A stretch of 5,310 nt of DNA from Nitriliruptoraceae bacterium (GCA_007134165.1 SLLJ01000280.1:1-5310); one strand, 5' to 3'. Positions 1-4,780 are shown, counted from the stretch's first letter. Notes: generated from the sequence alone by a model not told the origin. A program made the numbers and translations.

Positions 1-8
1 CCGGCGGG

Positions 9-752
9 TTGGAACGGCCCGGCGGGCTCGAGGATCCCGACGACCTCGCGAACTATCGCACGCCCTTCTCGCGGCTGGTGAGGCATGCCCGGGGGTGGCT
101 CGGGCTGGTGGTCGCGATCGCCGTAGCGCTGCCGCTGGCCGGGTGGGCCATCGACGAGCTGGCGTTCCGCCGGTCGGGGGGCACGGTCGCGCAGCGGCTC
201 GGCCCGGACGCCGCGCTGGTCGACGCGCTGCTGCTGGTGCGCGTGAGCACGTGTGCCGGCGGATCGAGTTCGGGGAGCGCGTTCGCGGTCGACCTCGGCG
301 ATGGGCCGGTGGTGGTGACCAACCGCCATGTCGTGGACGAGGCCAGCGCCGTCGGGGTGCGACCGCTGGTCGGCGGCCCGGCGCTGTCGGTGACCGGGGT
401 CCGGCTCAGCGCCGACCTCGACGTGGCCGTGCTCGAGTTGTCCGATCCGCGAGCGCTGCCGGCCACGCTGGTGGCCGGACCGGATGCGGCGGTCGGCGAC
501 GAGGTCCGGCTGGTCGGCTTCCCTTCCGCCCGTCCATTCACCACCGAGGGCGAGGTCGTCGAGGTGGCACCCACGCGCCTGCTGCTGGACCTGCGGACCG
601 ATCCGGGCGCGTCGGGTTCGCCGGTCGTCGACGACGAGGGTCGGGTGGTGGGGCAGATCTGGGCCCGCACCGTCGACGGGCAGGGGGTCGCAACCCCGAT
701 CAGCGCCGTCGCGCGAGCCGTCGAGCGGGCCGCACCGGCCCCCGGGTGCTGA
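9..752 (+). CDS. Membrane-anchored trypsin-like serine protease
   Basis: Probable trypsin-fold (HtrA/V8-like) peptidase acting outside the membrane. Numbering from a TTG at 9 gives 247 residues. A short basic N-terminus (about residues 17-29) is followed by one hydrophobic segment (about 30-48), which suggests a type II signal anchor. The catalytic triad is visible: His107 in TNRHVV, Asp138 in DLDVAVL and Ser202 in GASGSPV. The GSAF stretch before the histidine is the usual first strand of the fold. Cys82 and the terminal Cys247 could form a disulfide (inference). There is no PDZ domain, so this is not a full HtrA/DegP. The start is uncertain: only eight bases precede the TTG, no ribosome binding site can be checked, and the gene may begin upstream of the window. 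The substrate is unknown and nothing links it to the downstream cassettes. Confidence 0.85.
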   Translation: MERPGGLEDPDDLANYRTPFSRLVRHARGWLGLVVAIAVALPLAGWAIDELAFRRSGGTVAQRLGPDAALVDALLLVRVSTCAGGSSSGSAFAVDLGDGPVVVTNRHVVDEASAVGVRPLVGGPALSVTGVRLSADLDVAVLELSDPRALPATLVAGPDAAVGDEVRLVGFPSARPFTTEGEVVEVAPTRLLLDLRTDPGASGSPVVDDEGRVVGQIWARTVDGQGVATPISAVARAVERAAPAPGC

Positions 753-776
753 GCAGCTACGCGTCGGGGCTCCGGT

Positions 777-795
777 GTGCCATCATTGGTGGCAC
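777..795. promoter_or_regulatory. Inverted repeat GTGCCA-N7-TGGCAC
   Basis: A perfect 6-bp inverted repeat with a 7-base A/T-richer centre lies 24 bases after the protease stop and about 50 bases before the acyltransferase start. It could be an operator for a dimeric repressor controlling the acyltransferase, or a weak hairpin ending the protease transcript. There is no U-tract. The sequence does not distinguish the two. Confidence 0.35.
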
Positions 796-830
796 TGGGA
801 GCCTGGGCCGGCCGACGCCGGTCCACCGCG

Positions 831-835
831 AGGAG
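831..835 (+). promoter_or_regulatory. Ribosome binding site deciding the WS/DGAT start
   Basis: AGGAG lies 10 bases before a GTG at 846 and 16 bases before the in-frame ATG at 852. This favours the GTG. The conserved SPADAVWYL motif then begins a few residues into the protein, as in the family. The further upstream in-frame GTG at 777 would add a 23-residue extension unlike WS/DGAT proteins. Confidence 0.6.
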
Positions 836-845
836 TGGAGCCGTC

Positions 846-2222
846 GTGTCGATGCGGATGTCACCCGCCGATGCCGTGTGGTACCTGGGCGAGACGCCCG
901 AGAACCCGATGATGATCTCCAACGTGCTGTGGTTCGATCGGAAGCTCGACGTGTCGGTGCTGCGTGAGCGGCTCCAGCAGCGCATGCTCGATCGCCACCC
1001 GGTGATGCGGATGAAGATCGTGGACTCGATGGTTCCCGGCGTGCTGCCCCGTTGGGTCGAAGACCGCGACTTCGACCTCGACAACCACGTCACCGAGAGC
1101 ACCCTGCCCCCACCGGGCGACCAGGCCAGCGTCGAGAGGCTGTTCAGCGACGAGCGCAGCACCCCGCTCAATCGCGACCTTCCGCTGTGGCAGATTCACG
1201 TTCGGCACGGCTACCAGGGCGACCGCAGCATCATGCACACCCGGCTGCACCACAGCATCGGCGACGGGCTCGCGCTCACCCAGGTCATGCTGAGCCTGGT
1301 CGACGAGTTCGACCCCGGGGCGCTGCAGATCAGCGACCAGCCCTGGACCCAGAAGGCCGGGGAACTGCTCGGCTTCGGCCGCGAGATGCTGGCCAACGGC
1401 TCGAAGCTGGCCCGCCACCCGCTGGGGATGGTCGACGTCGCCAAGGACGCGGCCAACACCGCCTCGTGGGCGATGAAGCTGCTCGCCCCGCAGATGGTCG
1501 ACCGCACGGTGCTGCAGGGCCGGCCCGAGGGCCGCAAGATCATGACCTGGGATCCCGAAGGATTCGACCTCGACGAGACCAAGGCCGCGGCCCGTGCCAA
1601 CGGCGTGACCATCAACGACCTGGTGCTCGGCTCGATGAGCGGTGCGTTGCACCGTCACCTCTCCGAGCACGACAACCTGGTCGACGACGTGCTGGTGATG
1701 ATCCCGATCAACCTGCGGGCGCCCGGCGCGCCGCTGCCGCGCCACCTCGGCAACCGCATCGGGCTGCTGCCGGTCCGACTGCCGGTGCGCTCGCCGGACC
1801 CGATGGAGCGGTTGCTGCTGCTGCGCGAACGCATGGAGGAGCTCAAGGCCTCGCCGGCCCCGGTCGTCTCCCGGCTGCTGATGGCCGGCACCTCGCTGAC
1901 CACCCCGGCGGTCGAGAAGCAGATCCACCGGCTCAACCAACTGCGCGGCACCGGCGTGGTCACCAACGTCCCGGGTCCGCGCTTCCCGCTGCACCTGGGC
2001 GGAGCCCGGTTGGCGGGCAGCGTCGGCTGGGGGGGCATGACCGGACGGCTCAACCTCAGCGCCTGCTTCATCAGCCTCGGCGGGCGGATCTTCTCGGGGC
2101 TGGTCACCGACCACGCCATCACGCCCGACCCGCAGTCGCTGCTGCGCTACGTGCAGCAGGAGCACCGCACGCTGCTCGACGCGCTGCCCGTCACGCCGGA
2201 GCCGGTCGACGGCGCGGCCTGA
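846..2222 (+). CDS. Wax ester synthase / diacylglycerol O-acyltransferase (WS/DGAT)
   Basis: Bifunctional acyltransferase of the WS/DGAT family. These enzymes transfer an acyl chain from acyl-CoA to diacylglycerol or a long-chain alcohol, making triacylglycerol or wax ester for storage at the inner membrane and lipid bodies. The 458 residues match the usual family length. Visible hallmarks are an N-terminal SPADAVWYL (family form SPxDxxFL), the catalytic HHxxxDG motif as HHSIGDG at residues 135-141, the INDLVLGSMSGAL helix region, MIPINLR, GNRIGLLPVRLPV, and the C-terminal NVPGP motif at about 374-378. The protein looks intact. Actinomycetes often carry several paralogues, so the true in vivo substrate (triacylglycerol, wax ester or another acyl ester) cannot be assigned. 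Start chosen at GTG 846 from the AGGAG spacing; ATG 852 and 858 are alternatives. The first cassette promoter begins about 10 bases after the stop, so the cassette appears to be an independent transcription unit. Confidence 0.93.
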   Translation: MSMRMSPADAVWYLGETPENPMMISNVLWFDRKLDVSVLRERLQQRMLDRHPVMRMKIVDSMVPGVLPRWVEDRDFDLDNHVTESTLPPPGDQASVERLFSDERSTPLNRDLPLWQIHVRHGYQGDRSIMHTRLHHSIGDGLALTQVMLSLVDEFDPGALQISDQPWTQKAGELLGFGREMLANGSKLARHPLGMVDVAKDAANTASWAMKLLAPQMVDRTVLQGRPEGRKIMTWDPEGFDLDETKAAARANGVTINDLVLGSMSGALHRHLSEHDNLVDDVLVMIPINLRAPGAPLPRHLGNRIGLLPVRLPVRSPDPMERLLLLRERMEELKASPAPVVSRLLMAGTSLTTPAVEKQIHRLNQLRGTGVVTNVPGPRFPLHLGGARLAGSVGWGGMTGRLNLSACFISLGGRIFSGLVTDHAITPDPQSLLRYVQQEHRTLLDALPVTPEPVDGAA

Positions 2223-2231
2223 TCGCATGAC

Positions 2232-2259
2232 GGTGTAACTGTTCGGTTGGTCGAACGTC
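2232..2259 (+). promoter_or_regulatory. ECF-sigma-type promoter, unit 1
   Basis: GGTGTAAC at 2232-2239 supplies an AAC motif as the -35 element, and CGTC at 2256-2259 is the -10 element, separated by exactly 16 bases. AAC and CGTC with a spacer of about 16 bases is the general signature of ECF sigma factor promoters. The 16-base spacer matches units 2 and 3 at only about 7 positions, whereas the boxes are identical. That pattern is expected if the boxes are bound by RNA polymerase. No ECF sigma gene is in the window. Confidence 0.55.
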
Positions 2260-2267
2260 TTGGAGGT

Positions 2268-2325
2268 GGCAGCCGATGCTGCCGCGGGTGATCCGGCGCC
2301 GGTGCAAGGCCGGCTCCACCCGCGG
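2268..2325 (+). promoter_or_regulatory. Structured 5' leader RNA, unit 1
   Basis: Two consecutive hairpins are predicted between the promoter and the peptide start. The first is GGCAGC (2268-2273), loop CGAT, GCTGCC (2278-2283). The second is a perfect 9-bp stem, CCGCGGGTG (2282-2290) with CACCCGCGG (2317-2325), enclosing CCGGC (2293-2297) paired with GCCGG (2309-2313). The two outer stems share bases 2282-2283, so full pairing of both is mutually exclusive at that edge. If transcription starts a few bases after CGTC, the first hairpin lies almost at the 5' end of the mRNA. It does not match any riboswitch class I recognise. Confidence 0.45.
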
Positions 2326-2362
2326 ATCGTGTGGACGATCCCCGAGAGGACGAGGACTGACC

Positions 2363-2638
2363 ATGAGCGAGTCGACCTACACCGAGGAGGAGCTGAGCGC
2401 CTTCTCCGACAAGCTGCAGGCGTGGGGTGACGGCCTGCCCGAACGTGAGCAGCAGCTGCTGGGCAACCTGGTGGGCCGTGCGGCCGCGCACACGCAGGGC
2501 GTGGCCGAGGCTGAGGAGGCCGAGGTCGTCGGGTTCGCCCCGATCTTCATGGAGTTCGAGGGCGTCGTTGCCCGCTCGAGCCGCATCGCACTGTCGCCGC
2601 TGTCACCCACTACGGTCGTGCGGTACAAGGATCAGTGA
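2363..2638 (+). CDS. RiPP-precursor-like peptide, copy 1
   Basis: A 91-residue peptide I cannot assign to a named family. Residues 1-46, from MSESTYTEEELSAF through LPEREQQLL to AAAHTQG, form a leader-like region with two amphipathic helices; it is nearly identical in all three copies. An acidic stretch ends in EVVGF (54-58), resembling the end of several RiPP leaders. A copy-specific segment follows, then the invariant SRIALSPLS block (73-81), and last a variable tail ending RYKDQ. A conserved leader with a variable C-terminal part next to a modifying enzyme is typical of ribosomally made, post-translationally modified peptides; this is inference. The core has no cysteine, so thioether or thiazole chemistry from Cys is excluded. 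Start: ATG 2363 with GAGGA (2352-2356) six bases upstream. An in-frame ATG at 2276 would code through the structured leader and is not conserved. A strong terminator hairpin follows the stop. Confidence 0.75.
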   Translation: MSESTYTEEELSAFSDKLQAWGDGLPEREQQLLGNLVGRAAAHTQGVAEAEEAEVVGFAPIFMEFEGVVARSSRIALSPLSPTTVVRYKDQ

Positions 2639-2651
2639 GCTTCACGTTTGG

Positions 2652-2691
2652 GGGTCCGGCGGGTCTGCTGGTGCGCAGATCCGCCGGACCC
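2652..2691 (+). terminator. Strong 17-bp terminator-like hairpin
   Basis: The arms 2652-2668 and 2675-2691 pair over 17 positions (GGGTCCGGCGG...TCTGC with GCAGA...CCGCCGGACCC, with a single G-U pair) around the six-base loop TGGTGC. It begins 13 bases after the stop of peptide copy 1. No U-tract follows, which is common for actinobacterial terminators. It should end the peptide 1 transcript before the methyltransferase scar. I see no equivalent between peptide copy 2 and its intact methyltransferase. Confidence 0.75.
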
Positions 2692-2704
2692 GTTCGGGGG
2701 TTGG

Positions 2705-2954
2705 TGGCCGTTCTTCATAGCTGGCCGGACAGATGCTGGTCGGTGATGCGCTCACCGACCAGCTGCCGGAGGCGGACATCCACCTGGCCTACCTGAGTCC
2801 GTCGATGCTGCAGGAGCTGGTGCTGCAGGAGCTGGTCGAAGGCGCGGGGCTGTCCAGGCGGGGGTCCGCCTGGTGACGGTTGCCTACCGGGTGCCGGGAC
2901 TGATCCCCGATCGGGCGGTTGGGGGCGGTTGCCGCTTTCGCGGCACGGTCGTGA
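2705..2954 (+). pseudogene. Methyltransferase remnant of unit 1 (two internal deletions)
   Basis: Three separate pieces of the unit 2 methyltransferase survive in order. 2705-2716 equals TGGCCGTTCTTC near its start codon (3538-3549). 2720 to about 2930 matches 3744 to about 3934, including the AYLSPSML and VAYRVPGL segments. 2938-2954 matches 4358-4374, including the stop codon. Roughly 190 bases are missing at the first junction, removing the SAM-binding GxGxG region, and roughly 420 at the second. The middle piece also carries a 15-base tandem duplication and a one-base deletion near 2860-2870 that puts a stop in frame. No start codon with a ribosome binding site remains. It cannot encode an active enzyme. 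It shows that unit 1 once had its own methyltransferase. Confidence 0.82.
2806..2835 (+). repeat. 15-base perfect tandem duplication
   Basis: TGCTGCAGGAGCTGG occurs twice in direct succession (2806-2820 and 2821-2835) inside the methyltransferase remnant. The intact gene has one copy at the matching place. It adds five codons without changing frame, and looks like a slippage event in a sequence no longer under selection. Confidence 0.85.
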
Positions 2955-2983
2955 GGTGCGGGTGTGCAGATGGTCGTGGTGGG

Positions 2984-3011
2984 GGTGTAACCGTTGGCGG
3001 TGTGGGCCGTC
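2984..3011 (+). promoter_or_regulatory. ECF-sigma-type promoter, unit 2
   Basis: GGTGTAAC (2984-2991) and CGTC (3008-3011) are 16 bases apart, as in units 1 and 3. The promoter lies 29 bases after the stop of the dead methyltransferase and presumably drives peptide copy 2 together with the intact methyltransferase, since no terminator is evident between them. Confidence 0.55.
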
Positions 3012-3019
3012 TTGGAGGT

Positions 3020-3077
3020 GGCAGCTGCTGCTGCCGGCGGGTGCATCAGGGCCGGCGTGAGGGTCGGCCCCACCCGC
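3020..3077 (+). promoter_or_regulatory. Structured 5' leader RNA, unit 2
   Basis: The first hairpin is GGCAGC (3020-3025), loop TGCT, GCTGCC (3030-3035). The second is the 7-bp stem GCGGGTG (3037-3043) with CACCCGC (3071-3077), enclosing GGGCCG (3049-3054) paired with CGGCCC (3065-3070). The outer stem matches unit 1. The inner stem is built from different bases yet still pairs, which is what a selected RNA fold would show; chance pairing in GC-rich DNA remains possible. Confidence 0.45.
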
Positions 3078-3117
3078 AGGCCGGCGCCCAACAACCGGGA
3101 TGACGGTCCAACCAGAT

Positions 3118-3123
3118 GAGGAG
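3118..3123 (+). promoter_or_regulatory. Ribosome binding site of peptide copy 2
   Basis: GAGGAG stands five bases before ATG 3129, but only two before ATG 3126, and overlaps the in-frame GTG at 3123. It therefore favours ATG 3129, which gives the same MSESTY start as copy 1. Confidence 0.6.
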
Positions 3124-3128
3124 TGATG

Positions 3129-3407
3129 ATGAGCGAGTCGACCTACACCGAGGAGGAGCTGAGCGCCTTCTCCGACAAGCTGCAGGCGTGGGGCGAGAGC
3201 CTGCCCGAACGCGAGCAGGAGCTGCTGGGCAGCCTGGTGGGCCGTGCGGCTGCGCACACGCAGGGCGAAGCGGAGGGCGACGAGGAGGTGGCCGGGTTCA
3301 GCTTCACCAAACCATCGAGCTTCACCCAGTTCGGTGACGTCAGCCGGATCGCGCTTTCGCCGCTGTCGACGAGGTGGCGGCCGACACCCATCAAGGAGGG
3401 ATGGTAG
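3129..3407 (+). CDS. RiPP-precursor-like peptide, copy 2
   Basis: A 92-residue paralogue of the peptide at 2363. Residues 1-46 differ from copy 1 at only a handful of positions (for example GES for GDG, and QELL for QQLL). The acidic stretch ends in EEVAGF. The middle segment (about 58-70) is entirely different from copy 1: Ser/Thr/Phe-rich with KPSSFTQF, instead of APIFMEFEGVVARS. The SRIALSPLS block returns at 72-80 and is followed by a 12-residue tail, TRWRPTPIKEGW, again containing one lysine close to the end. This is the copy directly upstream of the intact methyltransferase: 118 bases separate stop and start, with no strong terminator seen. It is therefore the best candidate substrate by context. 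Family and function are unrecognised; the precursor role is inferred from architecture. Confidence 0.77.
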   Translation: MSESTYTEEELSAFSDKLQAWGESLPEREQELLGSLVGRAAAHTQGEAEGDEEVAGFSFTKPSSFTQFGDVSRIALSPLSTRWRPTPIKEGW

Positions 3408-3511
3408 CCCTGGTAGCTCGCGCCTTGTGCACCCCGGTGCCGGTCGGAGCGGCTGGGGCGCTGCGGCCGGCGTCCGGGAGGGTGGTTGGGTCGGGAGCCG
3501 GCCAAGGATGC

Positions 3512-3518
3512 AAGGAGG
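3512..3518 (+). promoter_or_regulatory. Strong ribosome binding site of the methyltransferase
   Basis: AAGGAGG is a near-perfect anti-16S match. It is 7 bases before GTG 3526 and 10 before GTG 3529, which sets the start well downstream of the open frame's first possible start at 3244 and of the in-frame ATG at 3508. It is much stronger than the sites of the peptide genes. Confidence 0.75.
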
Positions 3519-3525
3519 TGTCGAG

Positions 3526-4374
3526 GTGGTGACGGGATGGCCGTTCTTCGTGGCCTCGCCGGAGGAGCACGTCGCACCGGCGCTGGATCTTGCTGAGGTC
3601 GGTCCGGGGATGCGGGTGGGTGATCTGGGCTGCGGAGACGGTCGGCTGCTGCTCGCGGCGGCGCAGCGGGGGGCGGAGGTGGTCGGGGTGGAGCTCGACG
3701 AGCAGCTTGCGGCCACTGCCCGTCGCCGGTTGGCCGAGGCTGGGCTGCCCGGGCAGGTGCTGGTGGGTGATCTGCTCGCCGACGAGCTGCCCGAGGCCGA
3801 CGTCTACCTCGCCTACCTGAGTCCGTCGATGTTGCAGGAGCTGGTCGCCGGCACGGGGTTGTCCACGCGGGGGGCGCGGCTGGTGACGGTGGCCTACCGG
3901 GTGCCGGGACTGGTGCCCAACCGGGCGGTGGGGGGCTGTCACCGTCATGATCTGCCGGGGCTTCACCGTCCGGTGCGTCGGGGCTTCAGCGCTGCCGCCC
4001 TGCTGGCGGTCGTGCCGCCGGGTGGGCGTCGGCTGCTCGCCTACGCGATGGCCGGGCATCCGGCCGGGCCGGTGCGTCTGGAGGTGGCGGGCGGGCGGCC
4101 CGGGGTGCTCGAGGTGCGGGTGGGGGCGCGTGAGCTCGAGCGTCGGGGTGAGGTGGCGGTGGATCTGCGGCTGGCTGCCCCGCCGCAGGGTCGGATCTTG
4201 CGGGCACAGGTGGGGCTGGCGGGGGTCGGGGTGATCGAGGTGGTGCTTGCCGCTGCTGAGCGTGAGCCGGGCTGGGCGCTGATCGGCGTGGAGGACTGGG
4301 AGCGGCTCGAGCCTGGGATCGTGGCTGGGGGTGCCGGGGTGGATCTGGCGGCGGTCATCGCGGCACGATCCTGA
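3526..4374 (+). CDS. Class I SAM-dependent methyltransferase
   Basis: A 282-residue methyltransferase, counted from GTG 3526 (GTG 3529 is equally possible). The Rossmann fold is clear: motif I is GDLGCGDG (residues 32-39), the acidic residue ending strand 2 is Glu56 in VGVELD, GDLL (81-84) follows strand 3, and strand 4 is DVYLAYLSPSML (92-103). The run through strand 4, SPSML and VTVAYRVPGLVP resembles FAM173/ANTKMT-type seven-beta-strand protein lysine methyltransferases in spacing and character. That is my reading by eye, not a search result. There is no NPPY motif, so a DNA adenine methyltransferase is unlikely. From about residue 150 to the end lies a beta-rich, Val/Arg/Gly-rich region I do not recognise. 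It could bind substrate. Context suggests it methylates the neighbouring peptide or a partner of it. It appears to share a transcript with peptide copy 2. Confidence 0.85.
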   Translation: MVTGWPFFVASPEEHVAPALDLAEVGPGMRVGDLGCGDGRLLLAAAQRGAEVVGVELDEQLAATARRRLAEAGLPGQVLVGDLLADELPEADVYLAYLSPSMLQELVAGTGLSTRGARLVTVAYRVPGLVPNRAVGGCHRHDLPGLHRPVRRGFSAAALLAVVPPGGRRLLAYAMAGHPAGPVRLEVAGGRPGVLEVRVGARELERRGEVAVDLRLAAPPQGRILRAQVGLAGVGVIEVVLAAAEREPGWALIGVEDWERLEPGIVAGGAGVDLAAVIAARS

Positions 4375-4403
4375 GCTGCCGGTCTGCCGACGGTCGTGGC
4401 GGG

Positions 4404-4431
4404 GGTGTAACCGTTGGCGGTGTGGGCCGTC
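4404..4431 (+). promoter_or_regulatory. ECF-sigma-type promoter, unit 3
   Basis: GGTGTAAC (4404-4411) and CGTC (4428-4431) with the same 16-base spacing. The surrounding 55 bases (4401-4455) are identical to the unit 2 promoter region at 2981-3035. The promoter looks functional although the peptide gene it serves has lost its start. Confidence 0.55.
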
Positions 4432-4439
4432 TTGGAGGT

Positions 4440-4496
4440 GGCAGCTGCTGCTGCCAGCGGGTGATCCAACGGTGGTGCAAGGCCGGCTCCACTCGC
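4440..4496 (+). promoter_or_regulatory. Structured 5' leader RNA, unit 3
   Basis: The first hairpin, GGCAGC (4440-4445), loop TGCT, GCTGCC (4450-4455), is intact. The second stem, GCGGGTG (4457-4463) with CACTCGC (4490-4496), keeps all seven pairs, one as G-U. The inner stem seen in units 1 and 2 is not preserved (CCAAC faces GCCGG). From 4464 on, the sequence resembles unit 1, while everything before matches unit 2. Confidence 0.4.
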
Positions 4497-4514
4497 GGGC
4501 CGGATGACCGATAG

Positions 4515-4763
4515 GAGGAGCTCAGCGCCTTCTCCGACAAGCTGCAGGCGTGGGGTGACGGCCTGCCCGAGCGCGAGCAGCAGCTGCTGGGCAGCCTGGT
4601 GGGCCGTGCGGCCGCGCACACGCAGGGCGTGGTTGAGGGTGAGGAGGCCGAGGTCGTCGGGTTCGCCCCGATGTTCATGGAGTTCGAGGGCGTCGTTGCC
4701 CGCTCGAGCCGCATCGCGCTGTCGCCGCTGTCGACCAACCACGGCCAGTTCAAGATGCAGTGA
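4515..4763 (+). pseudogene. RiPP-precursor-like peptide, copy 3, start codon lost
   Basis: The frame reads EELSAFSDKL onward for 82 codons to a TGA at 4761-4763 with no internal stop. It is close to copy 1 (about ten base differences over some 225 bases by eye, many silent), including the middle APMFMEFEGVVARS segment and SRIALSPLS. Its tail, TNHGQFKMQ, is unique. The codon before the first GAG is TAG (4512-4514), and no ATG, GTG or TTG is available near the frame start. Copy 2 has GAGGAG both as ribosome binding site and in codons 8-10. A deletion between two such repeats would remove the start and the first codons and leave exactly the GAGGAG seen here. A two-base insertion after an ATG at 4504 is a second explanation. 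The undamaged remainder implies a recent lesion or an assembly error. Confidence 0.75.
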
Positions 4764-4780
4764 GCTCCATTTTCAGGAGC
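4764..4780 (+). terminator. Weak hairpin after peptide copy 3
   Basis: GCTCC (4764-4768) and GGAGC (4776-4780) pair around a seven-base loop, directly after the stop of copy 3. Five base pairs and no U-tract make this a weak candidate, far less convincing than the hairpin after copy 1. Confidence 0.25.

Larger units (their letters stand above)
2232..4763 (+). repeat. Three-unit tandem cassette: promoter, leader, peptide gene, methyltransferase
   Basis: One gene cassette is present three times in the same orientation. Unit 1 runs from about 2232 to 2954, unit 2 from about 2984 to 4374, unit 3 from about 4404 to 4763. The order of landmarks is the same in each: GGTGTAAC, CGTCTTGGAGG, a GGCAGC/GCTGCC hairpin, a longer GC-rich stem, then the peptide gene. 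A methyltransferase follows in units 1 (remnant) and 2 (intact) and is not found after unit 3. The unit 1/unit 2 and unit 2/unit 3 junctions are homologous. From the methyltransferase stop codon through the next promoter they align without gaps at a constant offset of 1420 bases, and 2981-3035 is identical to 4401-4455 over 55 bases. This is direct evidence that whole units were duplicated, not just the peptide gene. Confidence 0.88.

Noticed and set aside
53..1171. Long minus-strand open frame across the protease and the WS/DGAT start
   Set aside because: Low-complexity Ser/Thr/Arg-rich translation typical of the antisense of high-GC genes; the plus strand carries clear catalytic motifs in both genes.
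861..2228. 455-codon minus-strand open frame opposite the WS/DGAT gene
   Set aside because: Shadow of a well-supported plus-strand gene; no recognisable domain and a Gln/Arg/His-rich translation.
2268..2325. Known riboswitch such as cobalamin, SAM or ydaO
   Set aside because: I cannot find the conserved boxes of these classes; the similarity is limited to general GC-rich stems.
2276..2362. In-frame N-terminal extension of peptide 1 from ATG 2276, behind a GGAGGTG
   Set aside because: The extension would code through the hairpin region, is Arg-rich, and has no counterpart in units 2 and 3; conservation between copies begins at MSESTY.
2652..2691. Transposon end or attachment site
   Set aside because: The arms form one compact hairpin directly after a gene; no transposase, target duplication or second copy is present in the window.
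2873..3103. Open frame of 76 codons across the unit 1/unit 2 junction
   Set aside because: It is a piece of the methyltransferase remnant running on into the promoter and leader of unit 2; Gly/Arg-rich, with no ribosome binding site of its own.
3244..3525. Upstream extension of the methyltransferase frame into the peptide 2 gene
   Set aside because: Overlaps peptide 2 in another frame and is Arg/Ser-rich; a near-perfect ribosome binding site places the start at 3526 or 3529.
2232..4496. CRISPR-like repeats
   Set aside because: The recurring sequences are over 1 kb or hundreds of bases apart, lie upstream of genes, and have no short regular spacers.
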